Shown here: piece by piece, positions 8,285-12,222 of the stretch
Layout of the letters: the number at the start of each line of letters is the position of its first letter
Numbering within the stretch: the first letter of the stretch is position 1
Origin: Euryarchaeota archaeon UBA463
GTDB lineage: Archaea > Thermoplasmatota > Poseidoniia > Poseidoniales > Thalassarchaeaceae
DNA length: 12,222 nt
Assembly: GCA_002501805.1 (NCBI GenBank)
Contig: DAOI01000032.1
Location: forward strand, 1 to 12,222
Reading direction: 5' to 3'
Program-made: the position numbers and the translations under genes
The notes under the pieces: model-generated
What the model was told of the DNA's origin: nothing
What the model saw: the letters and a program-made list of their open reading frames with translations, nothing else
The model's database searches: none

Positions 8285-8887
8285 ATGTCCAAAATAACAT
8301 TAGAAATCGAAAGAAAATTCTCCATCAAGGATGCAAAATCTTTGCCTGAAGGCTCAGAATATTCAATTAAACAGTGGTACCTCCCCAAGAAAGCCTACTC
8401 CTTCGATGGTAGAAATCTGACAATTTCTAATTGTATCTCAGTTTTCGCAGTATCCAAATCTCTGTCAGACGCAATCAGTAAGGCACTTTCTCGAAAAAGA
8501 CCCACGGTTCGTATCCGAATTATTGATGGAAATACGGCATGGCTAACTATCAAAGGAAAAACCAAGAATTACGCTCGTATTGAATTGGAGTGGCCAATAG
8601 ATATCGATAAGGCAAAAGCGACCGTTGAATCAAATGTTTGGCCAAATGTTGAGAAAATACGGAGGTATATAGATACTGACGATCTGACCTGGGAAGTCGA
8701 TAGGTTCCTTGGGGATAACGAAGGACTATGGCTCGCGGAAATAGAAATTCCCTCAATCGATACAAAATTCAAGGCTCCTTCTTGGGTGAATCGTGAAGTT
8801 TCCCATATTTCCGAATTATCTAGTCACAAACTCGCAAAGAAACCCTTTACTACATGGGGAAAAGGACTCATTTCCAGAGCGCTGTAG
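8285..8887 (+). CDS. CYTH / triphosphate tunnel metalloenzyme domain protein
   Basis: A 200-aa protein of the CYTH/TTM superfamily, which includes inorganic triphosphatase, thiamine triphosphatase, class IV adenylate cyclase and, more distantly, the VTC polyphosphate polymerase domain. These enzymes bind tri- or polyphosphate and metal inside an eight-strand tunnel. The signature EIERKF gives E7, E9 and K11. Further tunnel residues follow in order: VRIR (R76, R78), WLTIKGK (K90, K92), RIELEW (E100, E102), KIRRYI (R126, R127), WEVDRF (E137, D139) and LAEIEI (E152, E154). The set looks complete, so the enzyme is probably active. Between QWYLP (about 31-35) and VRIR there are about 35 residues more than in compact bacterial CYTH proteins. 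AGGTGG at 8272-8277 precedes the ATG. It follows the kinase-like pair by 35 bases on the same strand and is probably the last operon gene. Inorganic tri- or polyphosphatase activity is my first guess from context; the exact substrate cannot be read from sequence. Confidence 0.87.
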   Translation: MSKITLEIERKFSIKDAKSLPEGSEYSIKQWYLPKKAYSFDGRNLTISNCISVFAVSKSLSDAISKALSRKRPTVRIRIIDGNTAWLTIKGKTKNYARIELEWPIDIDKAKATVESNVWPNVEKIRRYIDTDDLTWEVDRFLGDNEGLWLAEIEIPSIDTKFKAPSWVNREVSHISELSSHKLAKKPFTTWGKGLISRAL

Positions 8888-9238
8888 AATAAATATTGAC
8901 AGCAAAATGTTACGAATCCGGCAGAAAACAACACACAATCCTCTCCATGTGAAAGCAAGTCACAACCCATGAACCATGACATTAGAATCATGTAATCTAT
9001 AATTAGTACAGTTTCTGTTTAAACTATCATGGATGACTTAATTACTTGGTCAAACCAGTAAATCCCTTTGAAAGCCATCAAAGTATATCAGATGTAAAAC
9101 AATACAGAGGTATTGTGTAACATAATTCGAAATTAAGTATAGATTGACTATAGTAGGAAATAGTTTTCAATTTACAAAATAGTATACGTGGGGACATGAT
9201 ATGTAAGGATTGTATTCTGGAAATAAATAGTTGATACT
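8888..9238. promoter_or_regulatory. AT-rich intergenic region, probable promoter region of the lipoprotein gene
   Basis: A 351-base stretch with no credible coding frame. It contains several small dyads: TTACTTGGT/ACCAGTAA around CAA (9042-9061, one bulged base), AGTTT/AAACT (9010-9025, enclosing the palindrome GTTTAAAC) and the perfect pair at 9099-9116 listed separately. CCATGA occurs twice, seven bases apart, at 8967 and 8974. A TATA-like stretch, TTTACAAAATAGTATA at 9171-9186, is suitably placed for a start of transcription near 9205-9210, but this is weak. No clear U-tract terminator follows the CYTH gene. No good Shine-Dalgarno sequence precedes the ATG at 9239. Confidence 0.45.
9099..9116. 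promoter_or_regulatory. Perfect 7+7 inverted repeat, candidate operator
   Basis: ACAATAC and GTATTGT are exact reverse complements separated by AGAG. The 18-base size and centre-to-centre spacing suit binding of a dimeric winged-helix or helix-turn-helix regulator. It lies about 55-70 bases upstream of the TATA-like stretch, so it could serve an activator. It could also be chance in AT-rich DNA. Confidence 0.35.
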
Positions 9239-11227
9239 ATGTATAACAACAAGAAGATAAGTACAGCTTTAATGCTGATAATGATGACCTCAGTCCTAGC
9301 GGGCTGTGTAGGCGGAAGTACAGATGTGGATGTCGATACCAGTTTAGTCGATCTCCAGCCCGCCTCAGCAAATGATTGCCCCGAGGGTGGAATATTGATC
9401 CATATTGGGATAGATGACAATGAAAATGGAAACCTAGATACTGCAGAGAGAACCGAGACTCACGCCGTCTGCAATGGCGCAGATGGAGAGGATGGAGAAA
9501 GGGGATTCCGAGGCCTCACTGGTGCATCCGGTGAGGATGGTTCCAATGGCGCCAACGGAGACTCAGGACTCCCTGGAGAGAAAGGGGAACAAGGAGAAAC
9601 CGGTGAGACAGGAAGTACAGGTCCAGTGGGCACTACGGGGGCAGATGGTACCCCTGGAGCAGACGGACAGGACCTAGTCCACTGTCTCGCAGGAGACGGA
9701 GCAGCGAATGTCCATTCAATGGTGGAATACTGCCCCGACAGCACGACTATCCTTTCTCAGGGCTATTCACACACGTGGTCTCTTGTCGGGAGCTTCCACT
9801 CAGCACCAATTGGTTGCGACATGGGAGAGGACGAGTGTGAGGGATACGCGGAAGTACCAGCTTACGACGTAGTGTCGCAAAGGGCCTTCGTGGTAAATGC
9901 TGAGGACAGTTCTGTAGACATCATAGACATGAGCACACCGAGCATGCCAACACTCCACTACAGACTCGTGATTTCCAACGGAGAGCCAAACAGCGTGGCA
10001 GTCAGCTCTAACGGACTAGTCGGAGTAGCAGTGGCGGTCGACCCAAAGCAGGACAATGGGCTCGCAATGTTCTTTGATACCGATGGGACCCTTGTTGGCT
10101 CGATCGTAGCTGGCGCACTACCAGACATGATCACCTTCACAAACGACGGAACCAAGGCTTTGGTCGCCAATGAGGGAGAGCCAGACGATGACTACGTCGT
10201 CGATCCAGTTGGCTCAGTTACAGTGATTGATGTATCCGATACTACAAGCCTAACAGCAACACAGGTTGGATTCACATCCTTCAATTCACAGATGGCTACT
10301 CTGGAAGCTAACGGAGTAAGGATATTCGGGCCAGGTGCAACAGTGGCCCAGGACTTGGAGCCGGAGTACATCGCCGTTGCTGGTGACGACTCGACTGCAA
10401 CAATAGTAATGCAGGAGAACAACGCGGTCGCTACTCTCGATCTATCGACCAACACCATAACAGGAATCCATGCCCTCGGGTTCAAGGATTACTCAACACT
10501 ATCACTCGATCTTAGTGACAGGGACGGAGGAGTCAACTTCCAGAGCTGGGACAACGTCAAGGGCATGTACCAACCCGATGCAATGACCTCATTCGTGGCT
10601 AGTGACGGAATCACCTACTATGTCTCTGCCAACGAGGGCGATGCAAGGGATTATGATGGATACTCCGAAGAGGAGAGAGCCGATGATCTAAGTCTAGATG
10701 CGACCTCCTTCCCTAATGGTGTTTCAGATGCCGATCTCGGCCGCTTGAAGACGACCACCGCTGATGACTGTGGAGACACAGATGGTGACGGGGACATAGA
10801 CTTCATTTGCAGTTACGGAGCTAGGTCATTCTCTATATGGAAGTATGACAGCAACGGGGACTTCGTACAAGTATGGGATAGCGGCGACGAAGTCGAGCAC
10901 CTGATGGCAGTGAATGATCAGTGGCTGAATTCATACACAGGATCAAGGAACGACGACAAGGGTTCTGAGCCAGAGGGTGTTATCACTGGCGAATTCGCAG
11001 GCAAGACCCTCGCATTCGTAGCTTTGGAGAGATCAGGCGGAGTGATGATCTATGATGTCACTAATCCCGCCTATCCGTTCTTCGTCCAGTACGTGTACAT
11101 GCACGGCCACGTATCTCCCGAGGCAATGGCATTCGTATCGGGAGCAGATAGTCCCAACGGAGCACCAATGCTGATAGTGGCAAACGAGGTTAGCGGAACA
11201 GTAGCAGTTCTTCAGCCATTAATTTAG
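9239..11227 (+). CDS. Secreted lipoprotein with collagen-like repeats and choice-of-anchor I-type beta-propeller domain
   Basis: A 662-aa exported protein. Residues 1-23 form a lipoprotein signal: charged NNKK, a hydrophobic core, and lipobox LAGC with lipidation Cys at C23. An EF-hand-like loop (DDNENGNLDTAE) follows near 60-72. Residues 80-145 are 22 uninterrupted Gly-X-Y triplets, from GADGEDGERG to GTPGADGQD. From about 165 to the end is a choice-of-anchor I-type domain, recognised by ANEGEPDDD (about 311), GMYQPDAM (about 443), ANEGDARDYDGYSEEER (about 463), GARSFSIW (about 527), LERSGGVMIYDVTNP and the C-terminal VANEVSGT. Proteins of this family are often annotated as alkaline phosphatase-like or surface glycoproteins, but I know of no settled activity. 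A short calcium-type loop, DTDGDGDID, is inserted near 515. It is probably an independent transcription unit. Its place behind a phosphate operon hints at phosphate-ester scavenging, but no catalytic site is evident. Confidence 0.85.
   Translation: MYNNKKISTALMLIMMTSVLAGCVGGSTDVDVDTSLVDLQPASANDCPEGGILIHIGIDDNENGNLDTAERTETHAVCNGADGEDGERGFRGLTGASGEDGSNGANGDSGLPGEKGEQGETGETGSTGPVGTTGADGTPGADGQDLVHCLAGDGAANVHSMVEYCPDSTTILSQGYSHTWSLVGSFHSAPIGCDMGEDECEGYAEVPAYDVVSQRAFVVNAEDSSVDIIDMSTPSMPTLHYRLVISNGEPNSVAVSSNGLVGVAVAVDPKQDNGLAMFFDTDGTLVGSIVAGALPDMITFTNDGTKALVANEGEPDDDYVVDPVGSVTVIDVSDTTSLTATQVGFTSFNSQMATLEANGVRIFGPGATVAQDLEPEYIAVAGDDSTATIVMQENNAVATLDLSTNTITGIHALGFKDYSTLSLDLSDRDGGVNFQSWDNVKGMYQPDAMTSFVASDGITYYVSANEGDARDYDGYSEEERADDLSLDATSFPNGVSDADLGRLKTTTADDCGDTDGDGDIDFICSYGARSFSIWKYDSNGDFVQVWDSGDEVEHLMAVNDQWLNSYTGSRNDDKGSEPEGVITGEFAGKTLAFVALERSGGVMIYDVTNPAYPFFVQYVYMHGHVSPEAMAFVSGADSPNGAPMLIVANEVSGTVAVLQPLI
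9476..9673 (+). repeat. Collagen-like Gly-X-Y coding repeat (22 triplets)
   Basis: Every third codon encodes Gly for 22 triplets within the lipoprotein gene. X and Y are mostly Glu, Asp, Thr, Ala, Ser and Asn with few Pro, as in prokaryotic collagen-like stalks stabilised by charge and threonine instead of hydroxyproline. It probably forms a trimeric rod between the lipid anchor and the propeller domain. Confidence 0.9.
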
Positions 11228-11242
11228 GCCGAGTGACATAAG

Positions 11243-11270
11243 GGGGCCGGGGGGATATCTCCCCGGCTCC
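11243..11270. terminator. GC-rich hairpin between convergent genes, possible bidirectional terminator
   Basis: The arms run from GGGGCCGGGG to CCCCGGCTCC. They pair over 12 bp, including two G-T wobbles, around a four-base ATAT loop. The hairpin lies 16 bases after the lipoprotein stop and three bases before the stop of the minus-strand 66-aa gene. Neither side has a T-run, so it is not a classic intrinsic terminator. Archaeal termination normally uses U-tracts, so an RNA-stability or roadblock role is also possible. Confidence 0.55.
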
Positions 11271-11272
11271 TA

Positions 11273-11473
11273 TCAAATCATCTGGAGATTAGGGACCCAT
11301 TTGACTGCTTTCCTAGATTTATCTTCGAGTATTTGATAAATCATCAATACTACTCCCTCATCGGGTCCCGGTCTAACTTCAATATCTGCGAAAGAGCCCT
11401 CATTGGTCCTCAACCTCAGAATCTTCACTTCATCATCTCTATTCATTTCAATATTCAGTACATCATCACTCAT
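11273..11473 (-). CDS. Small acidic hypothetical protein, 66 aa
   Basis: I do not recognise this protein. It has no signal peptide or membrane span. The first half is charged (MSDDVLNIEMNRDDEVKIL), the middle has EVRPGPDEGVVLMIYQILED, and the alternating pattern suggests a small beta-rich or alpha/beta cytoplasmic domain. Its translation is well supported. GGAGG on the minus strand at 11482-11486 sits eight bases before the ATG and is formed by the last two Gly codons of the 93-aa gene upstream, so the two are probably translated from one mRNA. It ends three bases from the GC-rich hairpin. Confidence 0.6.
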   Translation of the reverse strand: MSDDVLNIEMNRDDEVKILRLRTNEGSFADIEVRPGPDEGVVLMIYQILEDKSRKAVKWVPNLQMI

Positions 11474-11477
11474 CTAT

Positions 11478-11759
11478 TCATCCTCCAAATCCAATATTAA
11501 TGCCTTGAAAGGTTGACCCGATCCCGGCGTTGGAATGTATTCCTGGTGGCATATAAATGATGTATGATACACCTTCATCGTCAAGAATTAGTACCTCTGT
11601 TTCGAGACAGCTATCTCCTATGCAGAAAATTTCAGTGGTACCAATCCCATCGATATCACCCGAAACAAACCCTCCTTGAGATACTAAAAATGAGAGTATT
11701 GCAATTGAAGATATCAAGATCGAGGAAAAAATAACCATGCCCGAGTGGGAATATCTCAT
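11478..11759 (-). CDS. Small single-span membrane or secreted hypothetical protein with CX4C, 93 aa
   Basis: Unrecognised. The N-terminus has a short basic start (MRYSHSG) followed by a hydrophobic segment at about 8-27, which could be a membrane anchor or signal sequence. The remaining 65 residues would be outside the cell, with a Cys pair (C46 and C51, FCIGDSC), an acidic middle and a Gly-rich end (GINIGFGG). No lipobox is visible. The gene lies between a CcdA-like gene and the 66-aa gene, all on the minus strand, so the Cys pair may be a target of disulfide handling; that link is only inferred. The Shine-Dalgarno sequence is poor, and the TATA-like box at 11791-11798 would give a very short leader. 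Confidence 0.55.
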   Translation of the reverse strand: MRYSHSGMVIFSSILISSIAILSFLVSQGGFVSGDIDGIGTTEIFCIGDSCLETEVLILDDEGVSYIIYMPPGIHSNAGIGSTFQGINIGFGG

Positions 11760-11790
11760 GTTGTCGCATCGACGTCTCCTTTATAGTGAT

Positions 11791-11798
11791 TATTTAAA
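11791..11798 (-). promoter_or_regulatory. TATA-like box for the two small minus-strand genes
   Basis: TTTAAATA on the minus strand matches the archaeal TATA consensus closely. Transcription would begin about 25 bases downstream, near 11768-11770, which gives a leader of about 10 bases before the ATG at 11759. This fits the poor Shine-Dalgarno sequence. A second AT-rich candidate lies just upstream of it at 11799-11812. Confidence 0.4.
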
Positions 11799-11902
11799 CT
11801 ATATAGATTATATACGTATTTTGCCCAATATTTCATTAGAATCAAACAATTAAATCATCAAGTAGTGAGTAGGCTCCAATTCTTGCCTCATTTGGAGCTA
11901 TG

Positions 11903-12222
11903 TCATCCGATTATTCCGGAAACTGCCTCGGTCTGCGTCAGGTAGACCAAGAGTCCCAAACCAGCGAAGATCATCATCCAAGAGCCAGTCGCCTTGACCA
12001 CCCCGGTGGATCTCCTGAGGAAGCTGATCATCGCCTGCCGCCCCATTCCGACAAGTACCGTCACCATCACCATCAGCAGGGTCACAGAGAGGATCAATCC
12101 GCCGAGGCCAGCCACGAAGGCCCCCTCTCCAACGACCGCCAGCCATGCCACGAACGGGAAGACCGCGGCGGCCGTACAATCCACTGACGCGGCGGAATAC
12201 CCTATTCCCCACAGGAACATGT
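11903..12222 (-). CDS. CcdA/DsbD-like transmembrane protein, C-terminal part, cut by window edge
   Basis: The visible 105-plus residues form about three membrane spans (near 14-34, 37-60 and 75-97 from the first visible Met) ending at EAVSGIIG. The motif GIGYSAASVDCTAAAVFPFV matches the second Cys-bearing span of CcdA/DsbD-type proteins, which usually read G-x-x-Y-x-x-A-S-x-x-C-T before a hydrophobic run. Such proteins carry electrons from cytoplasmic thioredoxin across the membrane for disulfide reduction or cytochrome c maturation. The Pro that often follows the Cys is replaced by Ala here. The 5' end lies beyond position 12222, so the first Cys cannot be checked. By eye this segment is clearly more GC-rich than the adjacent 140 bases. 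Confidence 0.65.
   Translation of the reverse strand, partial: MFLWGIGYSAASVDCTAAAVFPFVAWLAVVGEGAFVAGLGGLILSVTLLMVMVTVLVGMGRQAMISFLRRSTGVVKATGSWMMIFAGLGLLVYLTQTEAVSGIIG

Noticed and set aside
8888..9238. tRNA, small RNA gene or CRISPR-like array in the largest intergenic gap
   Set aside because: No cloverleaf pattern, no GGTTCRANNCC-type T-arm and no regularly spaced repeats were found. The dyads present are short.
9460..9744. Minus-strand open frame rich in Pro and Ser opposite the collagen-like region
   Set aside because: It is the mirror of the Gly-X-Y codons: GGN read in reverse gives Pro-type codons. The repeat alone keeps it open and there is no start signal.
11898..12212. Other long frames overlapping the CcdA-like gene on both strands
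   Set aside because: They lie in GC-rich DNA where frames stay open by chance, encode Arg/His-rich low-complexity sequence, and overlap a frame with a clear membrane-protein pattern and Cys motif.

Overview
The window most likely comes from a euryarchaeal genome, with marine Thermoplasmatota (Marine Group II/III, Poseidoniales-like) as my best guess. The reasons are Shine-Dalgarno sequences of the GGTGAT/GGAGG type, heavy AGG/AGA and ATA codon use, very large secreted or membrane proteins rich in DxDxDG calcium-binding repeats, an archaeal-style TATA-like box, and a lipoprotein that combines collagen-like and beta-propeller parts. This placement is an inference; no rRNA or other marker gene is present.

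Positions 3-8887 hold six same-strand genes with short gaps or overlaps, probably one operon. They are pstC (774 aa), pstA (1195 aa, overlapping pstC by ATGA), pstB (288 aa), two tandem thymidylate-kinase-fold proteins (235 and 221 aa) and a CYTH/triphosphate-tunnel protein (200 aa). The first three form a high-affinity phosphate ABC importer. Both permeases carry very large extracytoplasmic insertions with thrombospondin type 3-like Asp-rich repeats. The last three would be odd in a simple transport operon. A P-loop kinase pair plus a tunnel-fold enzyme that handles tri- or polyphosphate, directly behind a phosphate importer, suggests that imported phosphate is stored or mobilised as polyphosphate. 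This is the main novel-system candidate. The second kinase has Arg in place of the Walker A Lys, so the pair may be one active and one modified subunit.

Positions 8888-9238 are an AT-rich 351-base intergenic region with several small dyads, the best being a perfect 7+7 inverted repeat at 9099-9116. It precedes a separately transcribed lipoprotein (9239-11227) that has a signal peptide and lipobox, an EF-hand-like loop, 22 Gly-X-Y triplets and a choice-of-anchor I-type beta-propeller domain. A strong GC-rich hairpin follows it, between convergent genes.

The right end is on the minus strand. From its 5' side it holds the C-terminal part of a CcdA/DsbD-like membrane protein (cut by the window edge), a 143-base AT-rich gap with a TATA-like box, a 93-aa single-span membrane protein with a CX4C pair, and a 66-aa acidic protein. 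The last two are unrecognised and appear translationally linked. No PstS or PhoU is visible. No tRNA, rRNA, CRISPR array, transposase or other mobile element was seen.
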